From positions 1-64,000 of the forward strand of contig CALXGN010000009.1 of assembly GCA_944387865.1 (NCBI GenBank): 64,000 nucleotides of DNA. The letters are read 5' to 3'. Positions 1 to 8,744 of this stretch are shown here, piece after piece. Position numbers and translations under genes: made by a program. The notes beneath the pieces were generated by a model. The model was given only the letters and a program-made list of their open reading frames with translations, was not told the DNA's origin and did no database searches. The DNA comes from Scatomorpha stercorigallinarum. Its GTDB lineage: Bacteria; Bacillota; Clostridia; Oscillospirales; Oscillospiraceae. Within the stretch, counting starts at the first letter, position 1, and each line of letters starts with the position of its first letter.

Positions 1-2412
1 CTGGTCGAGGCGCTCGAACGGGTCGTTGTCGAAGATCTGCTTCTCGTAGTAGCTGGGCAGGAAGCTGCCGGCGTCGTCACGGGAGAAGCCGAAGGTCATC
101 TGGGTGAGGTCGTTGGTGCCGAAGCAGAAGAACTCGGCCTCCTTGGCTATCTCGTCGGCGGTCAGAGCCGCGCGCGGAATCTCGATCATGGTGCCGACCA
201 GGTACTTGAGGTCGCTGCTCTTTTCCTCCTTGACCTTCTCGGCGGTGGCCTTCACGATGCCGGAGACGTACTTGAGCTCCTTGAACTCGCAGGTCAGCGG
301 GATCATGATCTCGGGCACGATGTCATAGCCGCACTCGGCCTTGACATTGATGGCGGCCTCGATGATGGCGCGGGTCTGCATCTCGGCGATCTCGGGGTAC
401 TTGACGGGCAGACGGCAGCCGCGGAAGCCCATCATCGGGTTGTTCTCGTGCAGGCTCTCGATGGTGCCCTTGACGTACTCATAGGTGAGGCCCATGTCGT
501 CGGCGAGGGCCTTGATGTCCTCTTCGGCGGTGGGCAGGAACTCGTGCAGGGGGGGATCCAGCAGACGGATGGTCACCGGGCGGCCTTCCATTGCCTTGAA
601 GATGCCCTCGAAGTCGCTGCGCTGCATCGGGAGCAGCTTGGCAAGGGCGGCGGTGCGGTGCTCAAGATCGGTGGAGAGGATCATCTCACGCATGGCCGGG
701 ATACGGTCGGCGTCGAAGAACATGTGCTCGGTACGGGTGAGGCCGATGCCCTCAGCGCCCAGGCGCACGGCGTTGGCAGCGTCGCGCGGGGTGTCGGCAT
801 TGGTGCGGACCTTGAGCTTGCGGACGCTGTCCGCCCACTCCATAACGGTAGCGAAATCGCCGCTGATGGTGGCGTCGACGGTGGGGATGGCGCCGACATA
901 GACGTTGCCGGTGTTGCCGTCGATGCTCATGACCTCGCCCTCGTTTACGCGGACATCGCCGATGGTGAGGTACTTCTCGTCCTCGTTGATGTGCAGCGCG
1001 CCGCAGCCGGCAACGCAGCAGGCGCCCATGCCGCGGGCGACAACGGCCGCGTGGCTGGTACGGCCGCCAGTGGCGGTCAGGATGCCCTGGGCGACGGCCA
1101 TGCCCTCGATATCCTCGGGGCTGGTGAAGTTGCGGACGAGGAGGACGGGGCCGTTCTTGGCGTGCTCCTTGACTTCCTCGGCGGTGAAGTACACCGCGCC
1201 GCAGCCGGCACCGGGGCTGGCGGGCAGGCCGGAGGCCACGGGGGTGGCAGCCTTCAGGGCAGCCTCGTCAAAGCGGGGGTGCAGCAGGGTGTTGATGGCG
1301 TTGGGGTCGATCTTCAGCAGGGCCTCTTCCTTGGTGCAGAGCCCTTCGCTGACCATGTCGACGGCGACCTTGAAGGCGGCCTGCGCGGTGCGCTTGCCGT
1401 TGCGGGTCTGGAGCATGTAGAGCTTGCCCTGCTCGATGGTGAACTCCATGTCCTGCATGTCCTTGTAGTGCTTCTCAAGGTTCTTGGCAACGGCGGCGAA
1501 CTGGTCGTAGGCGGCCGCGTTGGTCTCATGCAGCTGGTCGATGGTCTGGGGGGTGCGGATGCCGGCCACGACGTCCTCGCCCTGGGCGTTCATCAGGAAC
1601 TCGCCGTAGAGCTTGTTCTCGCCGGTGGCGGGGTCGCGGGAGAAGGCGACGCCGGTGCCGCAGTCGTCGCCCATGTTGCCGAAGACCATCATCTGGACGT
1701 TGACGGCGGTGCCCCAGCTGCTGGGGATGTCGTTCATGCGGCGGTAGGCGATGGCGCGCTCGTTCATCCAGGAGCCGAACACGGCGCGGACAGCGGCCAT
1801 GAGCTGGACCTTCGGGTCGGTGGGGAACTCAACGCCGGCCAGCTCCTTGTAGAGGACCTTGAAGCGCTCCACGATCTCCTTCATGTCGTCGGCGGTGAGG
1901 CCGGCGTCGTTGGCCACGCCGCGGCGGGCCTTCACTTCGTCCATGATGGCCTCGAACTTCAGGCGGTCATAGCCCATGGCCACGTCGGAGAACATCATGA
2001 TGAAACGGCGGTAGCTGTCGTAAGCCCAGCGGACGTTGCCGCTCTTCTCGGCCAGGGTGGCGGCCACATCGTCGTTGATGCCGAGGTTGAGGATGGTGTC
2101 CATCATGCCGGGCATGGAAGCGCGGGCGCCGCTGCGGACGGAGACCAGCAGGGGGTTCTCCTTGTCGCCGAACTTCTTGCCGACGAGATTCTCGAGCTTG
2201 GTGAGGTACTCGAAGATCTCGGCTTCGATCTCGGGGGCGATCTTCTCGCCGTCATCGTAGTAACGGGTGCAGGCTTCGGTGCTGATGGTGAAGCCCTGGG
2301 GCACCGGCATGCCGATGTTGGTCATCTCGGCCAGGTTGGCGCCCTTGCCGCCCAGGAGCTCGCGCATGTTGGCGTTGCCCTCGGAGAAGAGGTAAACGTA
2401 CTTTTTACTCAT
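1..2412 (-). CDS. ppdK: Pyruvate, phosphate dikinase (3' end outside window)
   Basis: Interconverts pyruvate, ATP and phosphate with PEP, AMP and PPi in the cytosol, linking glycolysis to PEP with pyrophosphate economy typical of anaerobic Clostridia. The first 804 residues are visible. The start reads MSKKYVYLFSEGNANMRELL and runs into the nucleotide-binding GGKGANLAEM segment. Near the edge comes the PEP/pyruvate-domain block FFCFGTNDLTQMTFGFSRDD. The reading frame is open to base 1, so roughly 70-75 C-terminal residues, including the expected GICGEHGG catalytic-cysteine motif, are missing. An AAAGGA ribosome binding site lies about 9 bases before the ATG at 2412. It is monocistronic at its 5' end, with its own promoter at 2509-2537. 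Identity is certain from the motifs; only completeness is unknown. Confidence 0.96.
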   Translation of the reverse strand, partial: MSKKYVYLFSEGNANMRELLGGKGANLAEMTNIGMPVPQGFTISTEACTRYYDDGEKIAPEIEAEIFEYLTKLENLVGKKFGDKENPLLVSVRSGARASMPGMMDTILNLGINDDVAATLAEKSGNVRWAYDSYRRFIMMFSDVAMGYDRLKFEAIMDEVKARRGVANDAGLTADDMKEIVERFKVLYKELAGVEFPTDPKVQLMAAVRAVFGSWMNERAIAYRRMNDIPSSWGTAVNVQMMVFGNMGDDCGTGVAFSRDPATGENKLYGEFLMNAQGEDVVAGIRTPQTIDQLHETNAAAYDQFAAVAKNLEKHYKDMQDMEFTIEQGKLYMLQTRNGKRTAQAAFKVAVDMVSEGLCTKEEALLKIDPNAINTLLHPRFDEAALKAATPVASGLPASPGAGCGAVYFTAEEVKEHAKNGPVLLVRNFTSPEDIEGMAVAQGILTATGGRTSHAAVVARGMGACCVAGCGALHINEDEKYLTIGDVRVNEGEVMSIDGNTGNVYVGAIPTVDATISGDFATVMEWADSVRKLKVRTNADTPRDAANAVRLGAEGIGLTRTEHMFFDADRIPAMREMILSTDLEHRTAALAKLLPMQRSDFEGIFKAMEGRPVTIRLLDPPLHEFLPTAEEDIKALADDMGLTYEYVKGTIESLHENNPMMGFRGCRLPVKYPEIAEMQTRAIIEAAINVKAECGYDIVPEIMIPLTCEFKELKYVSGIVKATAEKVKEEKSSDLKYLVGTMIEIPRAALTADEIAKEAEFFCFGTNDLTQMTFGFSRDDAGSFLPSYYEKQIFDNDPFERLDQ

Positions 2413-2474
2413 CGTTCAACGTCCTTTCAGAGAGTATGTTTATGGGTAATTGGACACGAAGTAATGACGGTGTT

Positions 2475-2495
2475 TGATACGATTCAAACGTATCA
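2475..2495. promoter_or_regulatory. Inverted repeat in the ppdK leader
   Basis: TGATACG (2475-2481) and CGTATCA (2489-2495) are perfect 7-base arms around a 7-base spacer. They lie just downstream of the predicted ppdK -10 box, so the repeat is transcribed. It could be a repressor operator at +10 to +30 or a small leader hairpin. No matching regulator is identifiable here. Confidence 0.4.
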
Positions 2496-2508
2496 TACGA
2501 CCTTGCAA

Positions 2509-2537
2509 AGTATATCATGTTTCCCTGCGCAGTTCAA
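2509..2537 (-). promoter_or_regulatory. Sigma-A promoter of ppdK
   Basis: On the minus strand, TTGAAC (2532-2537), a 17-base spacer and TATACT (2509-2514). Spacing is ideal and both boxes are near consensus. The transcript would have a leader of about 90 bases before the ppdK ATG at 2412. Confidence 0.8.
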
Positions 2538-2555
2538 GTGTATTATTTGTACTTT

Positions 2556-3431
2556 TTAGAGCCTTTTTTCAGGCTTTTTTAGTGATTCCGCGAGTATTGC
2601 CGAAAGCCGCGCGAAATCTGGGCCGGAGAGCGTCTCGCCCCGCGCCGTGGGGGAAAAGCCGGCGGTTTCGATGGCCGCGGCGGCCGCGCCGCGCGGTATG
2701 GCCAGGCCGTTCGAAAGCGCGTTGGCGAGCGTCTTGCGCCGCTGGGAAAAGGCCGCGCGCACGCAGCGGAACATGAACGCCTCGTCGGCCACCTCGCAGG
2801 GCGGCGCGCTGCGGGGCGTCAGCCGGATGACGCTGCTCGTCACCTTCGGCTGCGGCATGAAGCAGCTGGGCGGCACGTCGAAGAGCCGCTCGAGCCGGCA
2901 GCGCCAGTTTACATAAACCGTAAAGGCCCCGTAGTCCGCCGTGCCCGGTGCGGCGGCCAGGCGCTGCGCCACTTCCCGCTGGACCATCACCGTGATACTC
3001 TCAAAGCAGCCGGTATCGATGAATTTTGCCAGCAGGGGGGAAGTGATGCTGTAGGGCAGGTTGGCGCAGGCCAGCGGCCGCAGGCCGCCGGCGCGCTCGG
3101 AGACAAGTTTACATAAATCGATCTTCAGCGCGTCCGCAGAGACGACCTCGGCGTTGCCGAAGCCATCCAGGGACTCGCGGAGCAGGGGCAGCACGGCGTT
3201 ATCGACCTCCACGGCGCAGACGCGCGCGGCGCGCCGCGCGAGCTCCACGGTGAGGCTGCCAGCGCCGGGGCCCACCTCCAGCACGAAGCTGCCCTCGTCC
3301 GCGCCGGAGCACTCGGCGATGCGCCGGGGGATGTTGGGGTCGATCAGGAAGTTCTGGCCCTTCGATTTTGAAAAGCGGAAGCCGTGCCGTTCCAGCGCGG
3401 CGCGGAGCTCCGCGGGATTTGCCGGGTTCAT
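2556..3431 (-). CDS. ksgA: 16S rRNA (adenine1518/1519-N6)-dimethyltransferase
   Basis: Dimethylates the two adjacent adenines of the helix 45 loop in 16S rRNA late in small-subunit assembly, using S-adenosylmethionine. The 291-residue product has the family order: QNFLIDPNI near residue 26, SAM motif I EVGPGAGSLT at 52-61, the acidic AVEVDN motif II, and catalytic NLPY at 124-127. The C-terminal helical domain is complete, so the length is normal. The frame is open upstream to 3467, but the ATG at 3431 overlaps the pantothenate kinase stop as ATGA, giving translational coupling and matching the family N-terminus. It is the last gene of the long minus-strand operon. Confidence 0.95.
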   Translation of the reverse strand: MNPANPAELRAALERHGFRFSKSKGQNFLIDPNIPRRIAECSGADEGSFVLEVGPGAGSLTVELARRAARVCAVEVDNAVLPLLRESLDGFGNAEVVSADALKIDLCKLVSERAGGLRPLACANLPYSITSPLLAKFIDTGCFESITVMVQREVAQRLAAAPGTADYGAFTVYVNWRCRLERLFDVPPSCFMPQPKVTSSVIRLTPRSAPPCEVADEAFMFRCVRAAFSQRRKTLANALSNGLAIPRGAAAAAIETAGFSPTARGETLSGPDFARLSAILAESLKKPEKRL

Positions 3432-4216
3432 GATATCAGCCTCGCCGCGCCGATGGCAGTGGCGCACTCGCAGTGCTCGGGGATCAGGAATTCCAGGCCG
3501 TACGCGCGCGTGAAGTTGGCGAAATTGGCACGAGAGGCGGCTGTGCCGGCCATTGCGCCGATGACGGCGACGGCCTCGGCCCGCGCACCGTTTAGGGCCA
3601 TCATGGACATCGTGCCGATGACCTGGAGCACAAGGTTCGTCAGCCCGGCGGCCCAGTCGGCGTCCGTCGCCGTGCCGTCGAGCCGCGCGAGGTTCGAGGC
3701 GGTGAGATAGGGGTCGAGCTGGCCGTAGCTCTCCACAAAATCGCCGATCTGCAGGTCAACCCTCCGCGTGTCGCCGGAGAGGGCCAGCACGTCGAACTCG
3801 CGCATGTTCTCATAGCCGAGCACGCGCGAGGCGAGGCCGCGCAGCGTCCCACCTCCGACGCCCGTGCCGCAGATGTGATGGTATTCGCCGCCCTTCGCGT
3901 GGACGAAGGCGGTGCCGGTGCCTATGCTGGCGACGACAAGGTTGTCCCGGCCGGTGAGCCACTGCGCGCCCGCGCCGATGGCGGCGGGCTCGCTCAGGTA
4001 TTCGGGAGTGCAGCCGAGGGCCTCGAGCCCGGCTTTTTGAGCGGAGAGGCCGGTGACGGCGACGCGCTCCGCACTCGCGGGGTTGATGCCGAGCCTGGAG
4101 AGCAGCGCGGGCACGTCCGCCTCCCGCCCGGGCTCGTAGTGCGTCAGGACTATCCTGTCCCCCTCCAGCGCGGCTATTTTCACGGCGGAGGCGCCCATGT
4201 CTATGCCGATGACCAT
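3428..4216 (-). CDS. coaW: Type II pantothenate kinase (CoaW-like)
   Basis: Phosphorylates pantothenate, the first step of coenzyme A synthesis. The 262-residue protein has the ASKHA-fold phosphate loop IGIDMGASAVK at the N-terminus, a second loop SIGTGTAF near residue 97 and the glycine-rich GTGVGGGTLRG segment. This is the staphylococcal/eukaryotic type II pattern rather than E. coli CoaA or the usual type III CoaX. A GAGGTGA ribosome binding site precedes the ATG. It ends in an ATGA overlap with ksgA, so the two are co-translated. Type II enzymes are generally insensitive to CoA feedback, but that is family knowledge and not visible here. Confidence 0.85.
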   Translation of the reverse strand: MVIGIDMGASAVKIAALEGDRIVLTHYEPGREADVPALLSRLGINPASAERVAVTGLSAQKAGLEALGCTPEYLSEPAAIGAGAQWLTGRDNLVVASIGTGTAFVHAKGGEYHHICGTGVGGGTLRGLASRVLGYENMREFDVLALSGDTRRVDLQIGDFVESYGQLDPYLTASNLARLDGTATDADWAAGLTNLVLQVIGTMSMMALNGARAEAVAVIGAMAGTAASRANFANFTRAYGLEFLIPEHCECATAIGAARLIS

Positions 4217-4235
4217 TCAAATCACCTCACGTGGA

Positions 4236-4436
4236 TTATTCCGCGGCGTACTGCGCCGTGCTGTCGATGACGACATTGCCGTTGGAATCCAGCAGCGGCG
4301 TTATGCCGGAGACGGCGACGCCGACGGTCGCAAGGTAGTTCACGCCGGTTTTTGTGTCCGCGAGCACATACATGGCCCCGAAGCCGAGGTCCTGCTGCTC
4401 TTTTATTATGAAACGTTTTTCCTTTTTCGCTGCCAT
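4236..4436 (-). CDS. Small DUF6440-like protein
   Basis: A 66-residue protein starting MAAKKEKRFIIKEQQDLGFG. It resembles the short Firmicute family DUF6440, whose members share a pattern like D-x-E/T-TGVNYL followed by GITPLLD-x-x-G; here that is DTKTGVNYLATV and SGITPLLDSNG. No function is known. The upstream ATG at 4445 overlaps the AAAGGA ribosome binding site, so the ATG at 4436, eight bases after it, is preferred. It sits 18 bases after trmD and 19 before the pantothenate kinase, so it is part of the same transcript. No signal peptide or membrane segment is seen. Confidence 0.6.
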   Translation of the reverse strand: MAAKKEKRFIIKEQQDLGFGAMYVLADTKTGVNYLATVGVAVSGITPLLDSNGNVVIDSTAQYAAE

Positions 4437-4454
4437 GACCCTCATCCTTTCCGC

Positions 4455-5744
4455 TCAGACGAGCTTTTCGTAAGCGTTGCGCTTGGGGTCGCGGCAGGGG
4501 TCCATCAAACTCACGTCCACCTCGCCGCAGAAGGTGAAGCCGAGCTTCTGCGCCAGGCGGTTCATGGCTTTGTTGTCGCGGTGCGTGTCCACGCGCACGC
4601 TCTGCTTGCCGAGCCCGGCGGCGAGGTCGAAGGCGAGGGAGAACATCTCCGCCGCCAGGCGGGAGCCGCGGAAATCGTCGCCCACCATCGAGCGGTGGAC
4701 GACGGCGTAGTTGTCCCCCTCGGTGAGCCAGCGGCCGTCGATGTGCGCGTAGCTGGCCTCCACGTCCATGGAGATGCAGACATAGCCGGCGATGCGCCCC
4801 TCGCACTCGAACACCCAGCCGCGGCCGCGCTCCACGTCGGAGCGGAGGACGTCCTCGTTGGGATAGCCGTCCTGCCACTGGTCGGTGCCGCTCTCGCGCA
4901 GGTAGCGCTGCGCCTGGCGCACGATCTCCATCACGCCGGGGATGTCCTCCGCCGTGGAGCGGCGGGGCTCAAATTTCAGCTTCATTTTTTCCGGAAGGCG
5001 CTCATATTTTATCTCTTCCATGAGCTTTTTGTCCTCCTTTGAAGTTAGCGTGAGTTTTTCAAACATATCCGGACGCTTGTCCATCGTGCGTTCGAGCTGT
5101 TTTTTGCGCCGCCAGTGCGCCACGAGGGCGTGGTCGCCCGTCAGCAGCTCCGGCGGCACGGCGCGGCCCTCCCAGACCTCGGGGCGGGTGTACTGGGGGT
5201 ATTCGAGCAGCCCGTCCCAGTGGCTCTCGCCCGTGTAGCACTCCTCGTCGGCGAGGACGCCCGGCACCATCCGGCAGACGCAGTCCGCCACGGCCATGGC
5301 GGCGATCTCCCCGCCGGTGAGCACAAAGTCGCCGAGGGAGAGCTCCTCGTCCACGCACTCTTCGATGAAGCGTTCGTCCACGCCCTCGTAGTGCCCGCAG
5401 ACGAGCACGAGGTGGTCGTAGTCGCGCCGGAGGCGCTTGGCCTCCTCCTGGTTGAAGGGATTCCCCTGCGGGGACATGTATATGACGCGGCTGCGCCGCT
5501 GCCCCGCGCGGCGCATCACGTCGTCCAGGCAGCTTTTGAGCGGCTGCGCCATCATGACAAGGCCCCAGCCGCCGCCGTAGGGGTAGTCGTCCACCTGCAT
5601 CTGCTTATTTTCGGTGTAGTCGCGTATCTGCACGCAGTTTATCTCCACCGCGCCCTTTTTCTTGGCCCGGCCGATGATGCTCTCGCCCAGCACGGCGGAC
5701 ATGCTGTCCGGGAAGAGGGTCAGTATGTCTATCCTGTAGGCCAT
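4455..5744 (-). CDS. trmD: TrmD tRNA (m1G37) methyltransferase fused to a GNAT acetyltransferase
   Basis: Residues 1-240 are a complete TrmD, which methylates N1 of G37 in tRNAs to prevent +1 frameshifting. The knotted SAM site is visible as YMSPQGNPF (89-97), CGHYEGVDERF (116-126) and SLGDFVLTGGEIA (136-148), followed by GLLEYPQYTRP and the C-terminal DNA-binding-like helices. A short linker (about 240-255) leads into a GNAT domain (256-429) with the acetyl-CoA loop RGSRLA near 359-364 and the closing NRLAQKLGF helix. Stand-alone TrmD is about 230-250 residues, so this is a true fusion in one frame. The ATG at 5744, with GGGGA seven bases before it, is preferred over the GTG at 5750. It directly follows rimM. 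The GNAT substrate is unknown. Confidence 0.9.
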   Translation of the reverse strand: MAYRIDILTLFPDSMSAVLGESIIGRAKKKGAVEINCVQIRDYTENKQMQVDDYPYGGGWGLVMMAQPLKSCLDDVMRRAGQRRSRVIYMSPQGNPFNQEEAKRLRRDYDHLVLVCGHYEGVDERFIEECVDEELSLGDFVLTGGEIAAMAVADCVCRMVPGVLADEECYTGESHWDGLLEYPQYTRPEVWEGRAVPPELLTGDHALVAHWRRKKQLERTMDKRPDMFEKLTLTSKEDKKLMEEIKYERLPEKMKLKFEPRRSTAEDIPGVMEIVRQAQRYLRESGTDQWQDGYPNEDVLRSDVERGRGWVFECEGRIAGYVCISMDVEASYAHIDGRWLTEGDNYAVVHRSMVGDDFRGSRLAAEMFSLAFDLAAGLGKQSVRVDTHRDNKAMNRLAQKLGFTFCGEVDVSLMDPCRDPKRNAYEKLV

Positions 5745-5746
5745 GG

Positions 5747-6235
5747 TCACATCCCCGGTATCAGGCGCACGACGATCTCGCCGGCCTCGGCGTCCACGCT
5801 GACGACGAACTCCGGTATCGCCGGTATCAGCCGCTCCGCGCCAGCGCCGCGCACGACGTAGACCTGGTTGGCGGGGGAGTCGATTATCTCCTCGAGCGTG
5901 CCGAGCTCCTCGCCGTCCTCGGTCCGCACGGCGCAGCCGAAGAGCTCGTCCATGAACACAAAGCCCTCCGGCAGCCCGGGGTCGTCCGCGTCCGCAAAGG
6001 CGGCGCGGCCCTTGTATTCAAGCGCAGCGTTCATGTCGCCGACGCCCTCGAGCATGACGAGCAGCGCGCCCTTGTGTACGCGCGCGGAGCGTATCTTCCG
6101 CTCCCGCCCGTCCACGAAAAGGGCGGAAAGGCCGCGCAGGTCCTCCGGCGACTCCTCATGGGGCAGCAGCTTCAGCTCGCCTTTGATGCCGTGCGTATTG
6201 ACGATCCTTCCTATTTCTATGAGCTCGCGCTCCAT
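5747..6235 (-). CDS. rimM: Ribosome maturation factor RimM
   Basis: Binds ribosomal protein S19 and helps mature the 3' domain of the small subunit. The 162-residue product opens with ELIEIGRIVNTHGIKGELKL, the conserved first beta strands of the N-terminal barrel. The C-terminal PRC-barrel includes DELFGCAV and the closing PAIPEFVVSVD. The ATG at 6235 has AGGTG six bases upstream and is chosen over the in-frame GTG at 6244. Its TGA ends two bases before the trmD ATG, the usual rimM-trmD pairing. A strong hairpin lies just upstream (6256-6290). Confidence 0.94.
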   Translation of the reverse strand: MERELIEIGRIVNTHGIKGELKLLPHEESPEDLRGLSALFVDGRERKIRSARVHKGALLVMLEGVGDMNAALEYKGRAAFADADDPGLPEGFVFMDELFGCAVRTEDGEELGTLEEIIDSPANQVYVVRGAGAERLIPAIPEFVVSVDAEAGEIVVRLIPGM

Positions 6236-6255
6236 TGATAACACCTGCCGTTACA

Positions 6256-6290
6256 TGCCGAAAAAGCGCCTTGGCGGCGCTTTTCCGGCA
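6256..6290 (-). terminator. Terminator-like hairpin between khpA and rimM
   Basis: A 15-base stem with one mismatch around a five-base loop. Its core AAAAGCGCC/GGCGCTTTT (6262-6270 / 6276-6284) is perfect, and on the minus strand the stem ends in TTTTT. It looks intrinsic and would partly terminate the ylxM-ffh-rpsP-khpA transcript before rimM-trmD, giving different expression levels within the operon. Confidence 0.6.
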
Positions 6291-6296
6291 GATTGA

Positions 6297-6527
6297 TCAG
6301 TCGAGGATCTCCACGCTCACGCGCTGGCCGCGCCGCTGGGCGACGGCCTTCATCAGCGTGCGGATTTCCTTGACGATGCGGCCCTGGCGGCCGATGACCT
6401 TGCCCATGTCGCCGTCGGCGACCCGGACCTCAAAAACGGTCTCGCCGTCGGCTTTGCGCTCGGTCACAGAGACCTTGTCGGGCTCATCGACAAGGTTCTG
6501 TATGATATAGGTCAAAAGTTCATTCAT
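6297..6527 (-). CDS. khpA: KH-domain RNA-binding protein KhpA
   Basis: A single KH domain of 76 residues with the hallmark loop GKVIGRQGRI (about residues 42-51), which binds single-stranded RNA. In Firmicutes this protein (YlqC/KhpA) partners with KhpB/Jag and influences cell division and small-RNA biology; the partner is not in the window. It lies 17 bases after rpsP in the usual rpsP-khpA-rimM-trmD order. Length and sequence match the family closely. Confidence 0.93.
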   Translation of the reverse strand: MNELLTYIIQNLVDEPDKVSVTERKADGETVFEVRVADGDMGKVIGRQGRIVKEIRTLMKAVAQRRGQRVSVEILD

Positions 6528-6544
6528 TGCTGCTGCAGCTCTCC

Positions 6545-6781
6545 TTACGCTTCCGCTTTCTTGAGCAGAGCCCTGACGGTATCGGTCGGCTGGGCGCCGT
6601 TGGCGATCCAGTACCTGGCGCGCTCGAGGTCCACCTTCAGCTTCTCGCTGTCGGCCAGCGGGTCGTAGAGGCCGATCTCCTCAATGAACCGGCCGTCGCG
6701 CGGGCTGCGGGAGTCGGCAACGACGATCCTGTAGAAGGGAGCCTTCTTGGCGCCCATCCTGCGGAGCCTGATCTTGACCAT
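6545..6781 (-). CDS. rpsP: 30S ribosomal protein S16
   Basis: A 78-residue protein beginning MVKIRLRRMGAKKAPFYRIV and continuing VADSRSPRDGRFIEEIGLYDP, the conserved S16 core that contacts 16S rRNA in the 5' and central domains. Length is at the short end of normal for Firmicutes. A GGAGGTG ribosome binding site precedes the ATG. It is transcribed between ffh and khpA. Confidence 0.98.
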   Translation of the reverse strand: MVKIRLRRMGAKKAPFYRIVVADSRSPRDGRFIEEIGLYDPLADSEKLKVDLERARYWIANGAQPTDTVRALLKKAEA

Positions 6782-6847
6782 TTATTTTCACCTCCATGTC
6801 GTTATTGCGTATATGGAAATCGCGGCGTGCCGCGGTGTCCGCTTTTT

Positions 6848-8215
<1,368 letters not shown>

Positions 8216-8226
8216 GCCAGCCCTCC

Positions 8227-8577
8227 TTAAAACTCTATGCCGTCCAGCCGCTCGAGCGCGCGGCTCACGGCGGCGCGAACGGACTCGTCGCCGCTTTGCA
8301 GCAGTGGGCGCAGCTCCTCGCCCACTCCGGCGAGGGCCTCGCGCTGCTGGCGGTAGCGCGCGACAAGGCCGACCTTGTCCTCAATTTCCCTCAACTGGCT
8401 CTCCGCGCGGCGGATATTGTCCCACACCGCCTGGCGCGAAACGCCGCTGAGAGAGGCGATTTCCGCCAGGGAGAGGTCCTCATTGTAGTGGAGGTCGAAG
8501 TATTCGCGCTGCTTGTCCGTCAGCAGCTCGCCGTAAAAATCGAAGAGCATGGTGCGGAAAACGGTGTCGTCCGCCAC
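8227..8577 (-). CDS. ylxM: YlxM-family helix-turn-helix protein of the SRP operon
   Basis: A UPF0122/YlxM protein of about 116 residues with a sigma-70 region 4-like helix-turn-helix: MLFDFYGELLTDKQREYFDL followed by EDLSLAEIASLSGVSRQAVW and NIRRAE. It is thought to modulate the SRP pathway, and the gene is nearly always placed before ffh, as here. The frame is open to 8667, but a strong GGAGG lies eight bases before a GTG at 8577, and starting there gives the usual family N-terminus. It is the first gene of the operon under the 8639-8667 promoter. Confidence 0.87.
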   Translation of the reverse strand: MADDTVFRTMLFDFYGELLTDKQREYFDLHYNEDLSLAEIASLSGVSRQAVWDNIRRAESQLREIEDKVGLVARYRQQREALAGVGEELRPLLQSGDESVRAAVSRALERLDGIEF

Positions 8578-8638
8578 GGCGGTCGCCTCCGGAGAAAAAT
8601 TGGGGCCTGTAAAAGCGCAGCCCTTTACAGCCTCGATG

Positions 8639-8667
8639 ATTATACCCCCGGGCGCGGCGGCTGTCAA
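8639..8667 (-). promoter_or_regulatory. Consensus promoter of the ylxM-ffh-...-ksgA operon
   Basis: On the minus strand, TTGACA (8662-8667), 17 bases, TATAAT (8639-8644): a perfect sigma-A promoter. The leader to the ylxM GTG at 8577 is about 55 bases. All following minus-strand genes down to ksgA are closely spaced and have no other comparable promoter. Confidence 0.92.
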
Positions 8668-8744
8668 GCATTTTTATTTGACGGTATAGCGCGGCGCGCG
8701 GGCGGGCAAATTAGTCAACAACGACAAAACGGAGGGTGAAGACC

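Noticed and set aside
448..2559. Long plus-strand open frame (703 codons)
   Set aside because: It is antisense to ppdK, whose product is unmistakable. Long opposite-strand frames are common in very GC-rich coding DNA, and this one has repetitive H/D/G/V/A composition and no start signal.
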